37,211 nt of DNA from an uncultured Lachnospiraceae bacterium (lineage in GTDB: Bacteria; Bacillota; Clostridia; Lachnospirales; Lachnospiraceae). The notes beneath the pieces were generated by a model. The model saw nothing but the letters and a program-made list of their open reading frames with translations. It did no database searches and was not told the DNA's origin. Location of the stretch: NCBI GenBank assembly GCA_910579085.1, contig CAJTRU010000036.1:1-37211 (forward strand), written 5' to 3'. This document shows positions 18,307 to 25,960 of this stretch, piece after piece. A program made the translations under genes and the position numbers. Numbering within the stretch: position 1 is the first letter of the stretch; each line of letters begins with the position of its first letter.

Positions 18307-18732
18307 TTATATCGGAATATCCAGTTCATCCATTATCTGGCAAAGTGAAACTTCGTCTTCTTCATCTTCCTCTTCAAGCCTTGTCTTGTCCCATACCTCA
18401 ACACGGTTCATCATGCCTATAAAAATTATATCCTTGTTAAGGCCTGCCTTGTCCCGCAATATAGATGGTATAAGTATTCTTCCCTGCTTGTCAGGTGTAA
18501 CTTCCATAGCTTTAGAAAGGAACTGGCGCTGAAGCTTTCTTGTCTTCTGGTTTGAGGGAAGGCTTTGCAGCCTGTCCACAAAACTCTGCCATTCTTGTAA
18601 CGGATAAAGGAAAAGACATCCATCAAGCCCAAGTGTAATAACAAACGTACTGCCTAAGCTTTCACGGTACTTTGCAGGAATAATGGTTCTGCCTTTTACG
18701 TCAATGGTATGTCCATACTGTCCCATAAACAT
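18307..18732 (-). CDS. mraZ: Transcriptional regulator MraZ
   Basis: MraZ is an AbrB-fold DNA-binding protein that controls the dcw operon it heads. The start is MFMGQYGHTID because GGGGGTG lies 6 nt upstream; an ATG five codons earlier would place that site inside the gene. The 141-residue protein has the two internal repeats of the family, each with a DxxGR motif (DVKGRTIIPAKYRESL and DKQGRILIPSILRDKA). An acidic tail (EEEDEEDEVS) closes the protein. Probable MraZ-binding boxes lie just upstream. Confidence 0.96.
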   Translation of the reverse strand: MFMGQYGHTIDVKGRTIIPAKYRESLGSTFVITLGLDGCLFLYPLQEWQSFVDRLQSLPSNQKTRKLQRQFLSKAMEVTPDKQGRILIPSILRDKAGLNKDIIFIGMMNRVEVWDKTRLEEEDEEDEVSLCQIMDELDIPI

Positions 18733-18741
18733 GGCATACAC

Positions 18742-18777
18742 CCCCACTTCCTTCCACCTGGTATAGCTTTTCCCCCA
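18742..18777 (-). promoter_or_regulatory. Probable MraZ operator boxes
   Basis: On the minus strand, TGGGG (18773-18777), TGGAA (18752-18756) and TGGGG (18742-18746) occur in the leader of mraZ. The last two are separated by exactly 5 nt and the first is offset by two 10-nt periods plus one base. Known MraZ sites are TGGGN repeats with about 10-nt periodicity. The box nearest the gene overlaps the ribosome-binding site. Confidence 0.45.
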
Positions 18778-18779
18778 CT

Positions 18780-18808
18780 TTTATCCACTTATATAATATA
18801 ACTTTCAA
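18780..18808 (-). promoter_or_regulatory. Plausible promoter of mraZ / dcw cluster
   Basis: TTGAAA (18803-18808, minus strand) is followed after 17 nt by GATAAA (18780-18785). The -10 matches only 4/6, but the pair lies about 50 nt before the mraZ start and directly ahead of the TGGGN-like boxes. Confidence 0.4.
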
Positions 18809-18940
18809 GTAAATTTAGCAAGTATTTTTTACTAAACCCGCCATATTTTTGAAATAATTATAAAAATAAAGGCAGGATTACATAATATTTATACAATATT
18901 TTCCAAATATGGATTATATATATATTTACATACATAAAAA

Positions 18941-18977
18941 CAGAAATCCTTTAAATTCTGTATTTAAAGGATTTCTG
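18941..18977 (-). terminator. Terminator of the LRR protein gene
   Basis: A perfect 15-bp stem (18941-18955 with 18963-18977, sequence CAGAAATCCTTTAAA) with a 7-nt loop is followed on the minus strand by TTTTTATG. It lies about 40 nt after the LRR stop codon and insulates the dcw promoter from the accessory gene upstream. Confidence 0.8.
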
Positions 18978-19014
18978 CATATTATATATTATACTATTAT
19001 ACCAGAAAGATATC

Positions 19015-21870
19015 TTAATTCTGGTCAATCTTTGTACTTTCCTTGCCTATGACAGTTACAGAGTCATCACAACTCAAATATTCCAAAGCTGTATTTTCAC
19101 TTACATCAAGATTTGTAAGCTGGTTTCTATCACAATGCAGACTGGTCAAAGCTGTACAACTACTTACATCAAGGCTTATAAGCTGGTTTTCATAACAATC
19201 CAGGTTTTCTAAAGCTGTACAGCCTCTTATATCAAGACTGGTAAGCTGGTTTTCCATACAACGCAGTTCTTTCAAAGCCGTATTTCCACTTACATCAAGG
19301 CTTGTAAGCTGGTTTCCATAACAATCCAAGTTTGCCAAAGCTGTACAGCTACTTACATCAAGGCTTGTAAGCTGGTTTCCATAACAATCCAGGTTTGCCA
19401 AAGCTGTACAGCCTCTTATATCAAGGCTTGTAAGCTGGTTTATCCCACAAAACAGGCTTGCCAAAGCCGTACAGCCGCTTACATCAAGGTTTATAAGCTG
19501 GTTTCTAACACAATCCAAAGTTGCCAAAGCTGTACAGCCTCTTACATCAAGGCTCATAAGCGAGTTTCCCCAACAAGACAAATATGTCAAAGCTATACAA
19601 TCACTTACATCAAGGCTTGTAAGCTGGTTTCCACCACAATTCAGCTTCTCCAAAGCTGTACAACCACTTACATCAAGATTTATAAGCTGACTTACACTAC
19701 ACTCCAGACTGACCAAAGATGTACAGCCACTTGCAACAAGATTTTTAAGCTGATTTCCTTTATAATATAAACTGTACAAAGATGTACAACCACTTACATC
19801 AAGACCTGTAAGCTGGTCTCCATCACAACCAAGACTGGTCAAAGCTGTACAATCTCTTACGTCAAGGCTTATAAGCTGGTTTTCACTGCAATATAAATAT
19901 TCCAAAACTGTATTTCCACTTAAATCAAAGCTTGTAAGCTGATTTCTGCTACAATTCAGATATTGTAAAGCTGTATTTTCATTTATATTAAGACTTGTAA
20001 GCTGGTTTCCACTACAATTCAAACCAACCAAAGCTATACAACCACTTACATCAAGATTTGTCAGTTGGTTTTCACTACAATACAGTTCTTCCAAAGCTGT
20101 ATTTTTACTTGCATCAAGGCTCGTAAGTTGGTTTCCGTCACAAGACAATTCTCTCAAAGCTGTATTTTCACTTACATCAAGACTTGTAAGCTGGTTATAA
20201 TAACAACTCAAATATTCCAAAGCTGTATTTTCACTTACATCAAGGCTTGTAAGCTGGTTTCCATAACAATTCAGCTTTTTCAAAGCTGTATTTCCACTTA
20301 CATCAAGGCTTGTAAGCTGGTTTCCACCACAATTTAGATTTTCCAAAGCTGTATTTTCTCTTACATCAAGGTTTATAAGCTGGTTATAATCACAATTCAG
20401 TTCTCCCAAGGCTGTATTTCCACTTATATCAAGACTAGTAAGCTGGTTTCCGTCACAATTCAGTTTTTCTAAAGCTGTACAACCACTTACATCAAGGCTT
20501 GTAAGCTGGTTTTCCACACAAGACAAGCTAACTAACGCTATACAACCACTTATATCAAGACTTATAAGCTGGTTTCCGCTACAATACAATTCTCTCAAAG
20601 CTATACAACCACTTATATCAAGGTTTGTAAGCTGGTTTCCGTCACAATTCAGCTTTTCTAAAGCTATACAACCACTTACATCAAGGCTAGTAAACTGGTT
20701 TTCCACACAAGACAAGCTGGCTAAAGCCGTATTTTCACTTACATTAAGGCTTGTAAACTGGTTATAACTACAATTCAAATATTTCAAAGCTGTATTTTCA
20801 CTTACATCAAGACTTATAAGCTGGTTTACGTCACAATTCAGATTCTCTAAAGCTGTACAACTACTTATATCAAGACTTGTAAGCTCATTATAGTTTACAT
20901 CAAAATTTAAAAGCTTACTTAATACTGGACAGTATAACTCTCCCTGTAAATTTTTCTCTTCCCATAAAATCCCTGTAAGCCTTCCATCTTCTGACCATGT
21001 ATATTCTTCACTATCTAAATCTTCACTAACAGTTGCACCAACTGCTCTTTGTTGCTGGATTAGTTTCTTTAATCCTTCTACATCGGTAGCATTTTTAACA
21101 ATGGCAGGTGCTTCTGAAGTTGCCGTTGGCACTGGTGTTGTCGTTGTTCCTGGCAGAGCAGATGGGGTTACTGATGGTGTTGCAGTTGTTTCTGGTACAA
21201 CAGATGGTGTCACTGATGGAACTGGTGATGATGTGTGTTTAACTGGTGGTATGTAAATTGGATAATAAATCTGCGGGGTTGCTGTTGCCTCTGGTGCAAC
21301 AGGCGAAATTACTTCTGGGGCTGATGATGGTGTGCCTGCCGGTGGTGTCACTTGTGGCATTTTTGTATTTGCTGGACTTACTGTAACTAGTGGTACTTCT
21401 GTATTTGCTGGAACATCTGTTGCTGCTGGTTTCTTTGTAATTTCTACTTCTGGCATTTCTGTTACTTGTGCAGATGGATTTTGAGTTATTTTTGGTTTTT
21501 TTGTTACCTTTGGCTTTTTCTTTGCCTCTACTGTAATTTTTGTAATAAATTCTTTCTTTAAAACTTTTTCCGCTTTCCTGCTTTTATGGTATTTAACTGT
21601 AACCTTTATCTTACACTTTCCTTTAGATAATGCTGTTACCACACCCTTCTTGTTTACAACAGCAACTTTCTTATCAGTGCTCTTAAAAGATTTTGATTTT
21701 ATAAAGCTTCCTTTTACCCTGATTGTTTTTTTCTTTCCTTCTGTAACCGTAAGCTTCCCTGGCACTGACGGTTTTCCTGATGCCCCTGCTGGTACAGGAC
21801 TGTTTCCTGCCATAGCTATAACCAGAGAAATGGCTGACACTACAGCAATAATTTTTTTGTTTAGTTTCAT
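19015..21870 (-). CDS. Secreted leucine-rich-repeat surface protein with Big2-like domain
   Basis: The 951-residue protein has a signal peptide (MKLNKKIIAVVSAISLVIAM...AGASG), a Big2-type Ig-like domain at about 38-115 (KSFKSTDKKVAVVNKKGVV), a Pro/Thr/Ala/Val-rich stalk to about residue 255, a short globular link, and then 29 tandem leucine-rich repeats of 21 residues (about 328-936) with consensus NQLTSLDVSGCTALEKLNC and a 15-residue tail. No LPXTG, SLH or transmembrane anchor is visible, so how it stays on the surface is unclear. The repeats keep a Cys at the LxC position and many have a second Cys. AGGGGG precedes the start. Transcription is predicted from a strong promoter with a poly-G spacer about 105 nt upstream. 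A role in adhesion or host contact is inferred only from the architecture. Confidence 0.88.
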   Translation of the reverse strand: MKLNKKIIAVVSAISLVIAMAGNSPVPAGASGKPSVPGKLTVTEGKKKTIRVKGSFIKSKSFKSTDKKVAVVNKKGVVTALSKGKCKIKVTVKYHKSRKAEKVLKKEFITKITVEAKKKPKVTKKPKITQNPSAQVTEMPEVEITKKPAATDVPANTEVPLVTVSPANTKMPQVTPPAGTPSSAPEVISPVAPEATATPQIYYPIYIPPVKHTSSPVPSVTPSVVPETTATPSVTPSALPGTTTTPVPTATSEAPAIVKNATDVEGLKKLIQQQRAVGATVSEDLDSEEYTWSEDGRLTGILWEEKNLQGELYCPVLSKLLNFDVNYNELTSLDISSCTALENLNCDVNQLISLDVSENTALKYLNCSYNQFTSLNVSENTALASLSCVENQFTSLDVSGCIALEKLNCDGNQLTNLDISGCIALRELYCSGNQLISLDISGCIALVSLSCVENQLTSLDVSGCTALEKLNCDGNQLTSLDISGNTALGELNCDYNQLINLDVRENTALENLNCGGNQLTSLDVSGNTALKKLNCYGNQLTSLDVSENTALEYLSCYYNQLTSLDVSENTALRELSCDGNQLTSLDASKNTALEELYCSENQLTNLDVSGCIALVGLNCSGNQLTSLNINENTALQYLNCSRNQLTSFDLSGNTVLEYLYCSENQLISLDVRDCTALTSLGCDGDQLTGLDVSGCTSLYSLYYKGNQLKNLVASGCTSLVSLECSVSQLINLDVSGCTALEKLNCGGNQLTSLDVSDCIALTYLSCWGNSLMSLDVRGCTALATLDCVRNQLINLDVSGCTALASLFCGINQLTSLDIRGCTALANLDCYGNQLTSLDVSSCTALANLDCYGNQLTSLDVSGNTALKELRCMENQLTSLDIRGCTALENLDCYENQLISLDVSSCTALTSLHCDRNQLTNLDVSENTALEYLSCDDSVTVIGKESTKIDQN
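19063..20889 (-). repeat. 29 tandem 63-bp LRR-coding repeats
   Basis: Each unit encodes 21 residues and all 29 stay in frame. Units differ by scattered substitutions, but blocks are more alike: units 3-5 and 6-8 read as a copied 189-bp block (both contain SCVENQ, then TSLDVSGC, then ALEKLNCDGNQLT), and units 24 and 25 share ALANLDCYGNQLTSLD. This indicates growth by local duplication and possible length variation between strains. Confidence 0.85.
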
Positions 21871-21973
21871 ATCTAATCCCCCTTACATTTTAAATTTGTA
21901 TACTTTAACAATATAAAATACAATGTAGCATATATAATCATATAACCTATATTTTCTTTAAAATTACCATATC

Positions 21974-22001
21974 ATTATACCCCCCCCCGGTAATCTGTCA
22001 A
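21974..22001 (-). promoter_or_regulatory. LRR gene promoter with poly-G spacer (candidate phase-variable switch)
   Basis: On the minus strand a perfect -35 TTGACA (21996-22001) and a perfect -10 TATAAT (21974-21979) are separated by 16 nt: GATTACC followed by nine G (21980-21988) directly abutting the -10. Predicted transcription begins near 21967, giving a leader of about 97 nt before the AGGGGG ribosome-binding site of the LRR gene. Gain or loss of one G would set the spacer to 17 or 15 nt, which strongly changes sigma-70/sigma-A promoter strength. Confidence 0.75.
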
Positions 22002-22004
22002 CCA

Positions 22005-22096
22005 TTTACTGCCATCTGACAATCAGTTCCGTAAAATTCCAAGCATATGATAATTTCCAGTTATTATTTTATCTGTTTACTGCAATCTGGCAGTAA
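22005..22096. promoter_or_regulatory. Repeated operator-like element between divergent genes
   Basis: TTTACTGCCATCTGACA (22005-22021) recurs as TTTACTGCAATCTGGCA (22076-22092), 15 of 17 bases identical. The second copy is part of a 7-6-7 dyad, TTACTGC-AATCTG-GCAGTAA (22077-22096). The first copy starts just upstream of the LRR -35 box. This could be the binding site of a regulator of the LRR gene or of the divergent AAA/PD-(D/E)XK gene. Nothing else was recognised in the 334-nt gap besides the LRR promoter and a weak TATGAT (22175-22180) before the plus-strand gene. Confidence 0.4.
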
Positions 22097-22204
22097 CAGG
22101 TTTTGCATACTTTTTTTATGAAACAAATACACCTTACTATAAAATAAATACTTTTCCCAATAATATACTTATGGTATGATTAGTATAAAAAGGAGGTATC
22201 TTAA

Positions 22205-23989
22205 ATGCAGGATATAACACCAATACCAATAGGCGTAGAATTTTACAAACGTATGATAAGTGATGGATATTACTATATAGATAAAACACTTTTAATACGT
22301 GATTTATTATCATACAAAAGCGCTGTTACATTATTTACCCGTCCAAGACGTTTTGGAAAAACGTTAGCCCAGAGCATGTTAAAAACTTTTTTTGAAAAGG
22401 AAATCCTGCCTGATGGAACATTTGCAGATAACTCCATATATTTCAAAGATAAAAAAATTATGAAAGCAGGAGAAGAATACACAAAACATATGGGACAATA
22501 CCCAGTAATATTCCTGTCACTTAAATCAGCAAAACAGCCAGCATATGAAATGGCATATTTAAGCCTTGTTGATGAAATTTTTTATGAATTTGACAGGCAC
22601 AGGTATATACTGGACAGTGATAAGGTTTCAGAAGAACTGAAAGAAAAATATATTTCCATATTAAAAGGCAAAGCAGACAGTGTTGCAATGTCCAAATCTA
22701 TTGCATTATTATCAAAATGCCTTGAAAAATACCACAGCCAGAAAACCATTATACTTATTGATGAATATGATGTACCACTTGAAAATGCTTATTTTAATGG
22801 ATTTTATGACCAGATGGTTTCATTTATACGCTCAATTTTTGAGTCAGCATTAAAAACAAATAACAGTCTTGCATTTGCTGTAATCACAGGCTGCCTGCGC
22901 ATCAGTAAGGAAAGCAATGTTTCAGCCAAGGCTGAAACATCAGAAAAACGCTGTAAGCGTTTTTTAGAGCCATCTCTTTACAGAGATGGCTTATTTACAG
23001 GACTAAATAACCTTAACGTTGTATCTGTACTTGATGAAAATTATTCAGAATATTTTGGTTTTACACAAGATGAAGTTGATACTCTTCTCGAAGCTTATGG
23101 CATACCCCTGAAAAAGGACGAAGTAAAAACATGGTATAATGGATATCTTTTTGGCACTACAGAAGTCTATAACCCTTGGAGTGTAATAAATTATGTAAAA
23201 GATATTGTATGGAAAAATACAGAATTTCCAAAACCATACTGGTCCAATACATCCTCCAACAGTATTGTATATGAATTAATTAAAAATGCAGATGACGCTG
23301 TAAAACAGGAACTTGAAGAGCTTATTTCAGGAAGTACAATAGAAAAACCTATACATGAAGATATTACTTATGCGGATATCCACAAATCACAAGATAATTT
23401 GTGGAACTTCCTATTCTTTACAGGTTACCTCAAGGCTAGCGGAAAAAAATTTATTGAACAGCAAATATATCTGTCAATGACAATACCAAATGAAGAAATT
23501 ATATATATATACAAAAATACAATAAGGGAATGGTCTTTACAATATTTAGAAAAACAAGATTTATCAGGACTGGTACAAGCCTTTGAAAATGGTGACTGTG
23601 AAACTGCTTCTGGCATTATTACAGAACAGCTTCTGGACACAATAAGTTTCTATGATTATAAAGAAGATTATTATCATGGTTTTATTACAGGGCTTCTTAA
23701 ACATGGTGGAAAATACATTATAAAATCTAACAGGGAAAGTGGCCTTGGAAGATATGACCTTGTCCTTAAAACAAAAAATATACGCAATGGCAGGGCAATA
23801 ATACTTGAATTAAAAGTAGCAGATAAAATGGATAATCTGGAAAAAGGCTGTCTGGACGCACTAGAACAGATAGAAAACCTCCATTATGACAATGATATTA
23901 TAAAAGAAGGTTACACAGATATAATTAAATATGGACTTTGTTTTTATAAAAAAGAATGCCTGGTAATGAAATTTGAAAGGAAATGTTAA
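22205..23989 (+). CDS. AAA-ATPase-like domain protein with C-terminal PD-(D/E)XK nuclease fold
   Basis: The 594-residue protein belongs to the AAA-ATPase-like/PD-(D/E)XK family common in Bacteroidetes and Clostridia. The N-terminal domain has a Walker A-like RPRRFGKT (46-53) and a Walker B-like IILIDEYD (about 182-189). The C-terminal nuclease fold has GRYDLVL (Asp518) and ILELKV (Glu535, Lys537), so its catalytic residues are intact. The family's role is unproven; defence or mobile-element functions have been proposed. AGGAGG lies 8 nt before the start. The family motif SKES-I-FTGLNN is interrupted at residues 238-263 by 26 residues encoded by three consecutive DNA hairpins (separate entry). 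It is divergent from the LRR gene. Confidence 0.88.
   Translation: MQDITPIPIGVEFYKRMISDGYYYIDKTLLIRDLLSYKSAVTLFTRPRRFGKTLAQSMLKTFFEKEILPDGTFADNSIYFKDKKIMKAGEEYTKHMGQYPVIFLSLKSAKQPAYEMAYLSLVDEIFYEFDRHRYILDSDKVSEELKEKYISILKGKADSVAMSKSIALLSKCLEKYHSQKTIILIDEYDVPLENAYFNGFYDQMVSFIRSIFESALKTNNSLAFAVITGCLRISKESNVSAKAETSEKRCKRFLEPSLYRDGLFTGLNNLNVVSVLDENYSEYFGFTQDEVDTLLEAYGIPLKKDEVKTWYNGYLFGTTEVYNPWSVINYVKDIVWKNTEFPKPYWSNTSSNSIVYELIKNADDAVKQELEELISGSTIEKPIHEDITYADIHKSQDNLWNFLFFTGYLKASGKKFIEQQIYLSMTIPNEEIIYIYKNTIREWSLQYLEKQDLSGLVQAFENGDCETASGIITEQLLDTISFYDYKEDYYHGFITGLLKHGGKYIIKSNRESGLGRYDLVLKTKNIRNGRAIILELKVADKMDNLEKGCLDALEQIENLHYDNDIIKEGYTDIIKYGLCFYKKECLVMKFERKC
22916..22993 (+). repeat. In-frame triple-hairpin insertion inside the AAA/PD-(D/E)XK gene
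   Basis: Three perfect hairpins follow one another: ATGTTTCAGCC (22917-22927) with 22930-22940, 11 bp; AAAAACGCT (22944-22952) with 22956-22964, 9 bp; AGCCATCTCT (22968-22977) with 22982-22991, 10 bp. Together they encode residues 238-263 (NVSAKAETSEKRC, then KRFLEPSLYRDGL), a basic, non-family-like peptide between SKES and FTGLNN. The reading frame is preserved on both sides. The net addition is about 75 bp if, as I recall for this family, a single hydrophobic residue normally joins SKES to FTGLNN. Confidence 0.7.
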
Positions 23990-24005
23990 TATAGCTTTAC
24001 CATAG

Positions 24006-24164
24006 CAAAAAATTTATTCTGAAACTGATTATTACAATATGCCTGAAGATACAAGGGCAGAATTAATTGAAGGCCAGATTTATTACCATGCAGCACCAGG
24101 CAGGATACATCAGGAAATATTAGCAGAATTAACTACTATAATTCTGCAATATATAAAATCAAAA
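24006..24164 (+). pseudogene. Truncated Uma2-family (DUF820, PD-(D/E)XK) gene remnant
   Basis: The frame reads YSETDYYNMPEDTRAELIEG, then QIYYHAAPGRIHQEILAELT, then TIILQYIKSK, a clear match to the N-terminal third of Uma2-family proteins, which are normally about 180-200 residues. The usual start region is lost: a TAG lies at 24003-24005 and the homology begins at about 24015. After about 24164 the homology stops and the frame runs on to 24302 through unrelated sequence, the dispersed repeat copy C. The nuclease half is therefore missing. An ATG-initiated 87-residue peptide from 24039 is possible but unlikely to be functional. Confidence 0.7.
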
Positions 24165-24190
24165 GTGATATTCTGGGCCCATCAGCATTT

Positions 24191-24290
24191 AAGCCCCTAT
24201 ATTCTGAAAGAAACTAACGTTTTCCTGGAACATAGGGGCTTTATGTGCCACTGCGTGGCTAATCCGCACGCCCACAAGATAACTTTAAAC
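24191..24290. repeat. Dispersed structured repeat, copy C
   Basis: AAGCCCCTAT (24191-24200) and ATAGGGGCTT (24232-24241) form a perfect 10-bp inverted repeat. The family core TTTATG-N6-TGCGTG follows at 24240-24257, with a small GCCAC/GTGGC hairpin. It directly follows the point where Uma2 homology ends and directly precedes the stop codon of the convergent flippase gene, so it may also serve as a terminator between convergent transcripts. Confidence 0.5.
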
Positions 24291-24298
24291 CATCACTT

Positions 24299-25945
24299 TT
24301 AGCGTTTTAAAAGATGCAATTTATCCGCCACTACTGAAAGCCTTCTGCCCATAGGGAACTCATAAAGTTCCTGCCTGTTTAACCCCTGTAATTTAATTAC
24401 AAGCATAAAATACACAAGCACTGCTGCCACTACTGCTGGCAGTATTGCAATATAGATTTTATGTGTCAGCATAAAGAGCAGGTAATATATTGCAAATGTT
24501 ACAATCCCCATTATAAATGAAGCTATCAAAGGCACACAGAAGGTTCTCGTAACTTCCTGTTTATACCCGAGGTATTTTTTCAATGACCTGCCGTTTAGTA
24601 TACACACAAGTACAGGATATGTCACATTGCCTGCTACAAGTGCAAATACACCCATATCTGTCCATAAAAGAAGCCCTGACACTATACCTATATGGATTAC
24701 AAGTGATATAAGCGAGTGTATAACAGGCAGCCCCATTTTATCTATACTTTGCAGTACACCATTTGTAACAGTGGAAAGTGCATAAAATATTATACAGACT
24801 GAGCCTGTTATAAGCATAAGCCCGCCTGTTTTATAGTCAGAAGACGGGAACAAAAGCCTTATTACAGGTTCTGCAAGTACTGAAAGCCCCATTGCGGACG
24901 GAAATGCTATAATCATATTAAACTTAACAGCCATTGACACTTTATCTTTTACACTGTCAATCTCACCAGATGCAAATGATGTAACAAGGCTTGGTATCAT
25001 TGACGAAGCTATTGCAGTAGATACCGCTACAGGCACATTTACGAGCAGCCTGTACTTTGTGCTGTATATACCCTGCATTGTGCTTACTGCCTTATCTGAA
25101 AACCCTTTCATGCCCATAATCCCATTAAAAAGGGTTACATCCACAATCCCGCTTAACTGGTAAACTGTCTGGCTTAGTATGATAGGTATAACTGTAATTG
25201 CAATTATCCTGAAAGACTGTGTGGCGGAAATAGTCCTTACTGTCTTGTCACGGCTTTCCTGTTTCTTTATAACAGGCCTGTATTCCATATATATAAATAC
25301 CAGTATTAAAAGCGCAATAAGCGCACCCACGCATGTACCAAGTGTACCACCTGCCGCACCCCATGCTGGCAGCTTGTCAGAAGCGCTGTGGGCACGCATA
25401 AAAAAATATGCTGCAATTACGCTTACAAATGCATTGGCGACCTGTTCAAATATCTGTGAAACTGCTGTAGGCAGCATTGTTTTCCTGCCCTGGAAAAGCC
25501 CCCTTAATGTTCCCATTACAGCCACTATAAATATAGTTGGTGCAAGTATTTTTAATGGTATTGAAACACCATTGTACTTAGAGAAAAACTGCTGTTCAAG
25601 CCAGTCTGCACCGAAATATACAAAAAGTGCTGCACTGCCGCCTGTTATTACAGATACAAGCATTGAATACCTGAAAATCTTATAAGCATTTTTAAACCTT
25701 TTCTGTGCACATCTGGAAGATACCATTTTAGATACTGCCATAGGCATGCCATAAGAGGATATTATAAGAAGGATATTATATATCTCATATGCTGCTGAAT
25801 ATATGCCATTTCCTTCATCACCAATTATATTTGCCATAGGAATACGGTAAATCATGCCGATTACCCTTACCATTATAGAAGCTATGGCAAGAATACTGCC
25901 TTGCTTAAGGAATCCGCCTGTGGTACTTTCCTTTGAAGAACCCAT
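24299..25945 (-). CDS. MOP-superfamily polysaccharide/lipid II flippase (SpoVB/YtgP/MurJ-like)
   Basis: The 548-residue integral membrane protein has about 14 membrane spans. Its N-terminus (GGFLKQGSILAIASIMVRVI, GMIYRIPMANIIGDEGNGIY) is characteristic of the SpoVB/YtgP branch of the oligosaccharide flippase family. Members move lipid-linked peptidoglycan precursors across the membrane (YtgP acts as MurJ in Bacillus) or act in spore cortex formation (SpoVB). Which role applies cannot be told from sequence alone. GGAGG precedes the start. It lies 15 nt downstream of ybeY, so the two are probably cotranscribed. Confidence 0.88.
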   Translation of the reverse strand: MGSSKESTTGGFLKQGSILAIASIMVRVIGMIYRIPMANIIGDEGNGIYSAAYEIYNILLIISSYGMPMAVSKMVSSRCAQKRFKNAYKIFRYSMLVSVITGGSAALFVYFGADWLEQQFFSKYNGVSIPLKILAPTIFIVAVMGTLRGLFQGRKTMLPTAVSQIFEQVANAFVSVIAAYFFMRAHSASDKLPAWGAAGGTLGTCVGALIALLILVFIYMEYRPVIKKQESRDKTVRTISATQSFRIIAITVIPIILSQTVYQLSGIVDVTLFNGIMGMKGFSDKAVSTMQGIYSTKYRLLVNVPVAVSTAIASSMIPSLVTSFASGEIDSVKDKVSMAVKFNMIIAFPSAMGLSVLAEPVIRLLFPSSDYKTGGLMLITGSVCIIFYALSTVTNGVLQSIDKMGLPVIHSLISLVIHIGIVSGLLLWTDMGVFALVAGNVTYPVLVCILNGRSLKKYLGYKQEVTRTFCVPLIASFIMGIVTFAIYYLLFMLTHKIYIAILPAVVAAVLVYFMLVIKLQGLNRQELYEFPMGRRLSVVADKLHLLKR

Positions 25946-25960
25946 CCCGCTGTCCTCCTT

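Noticed and set aside
20065..20337. 90-residue plus-strand frame with a repetitive translation (KACKLVSIT-like)
   Set aside because: It is the antisense reading of the 63-bp LRR units; its repetition is inherited from the real gene.
19063..20889. Regular repeats resembling a CRISPR-like array
   Set aside because: The period is an unbroken 63 bp with no constant repeat plus variable spacer pattern, and it encodes LRRs in frame.
22152..22180. TTTTCC-N17-TATGAT as promoter of the AAA/PD-(D/E)XK gene
   Set aside because: The -35 match is poor; only the -10 is reasonable, so it was not listed as a separate feature.
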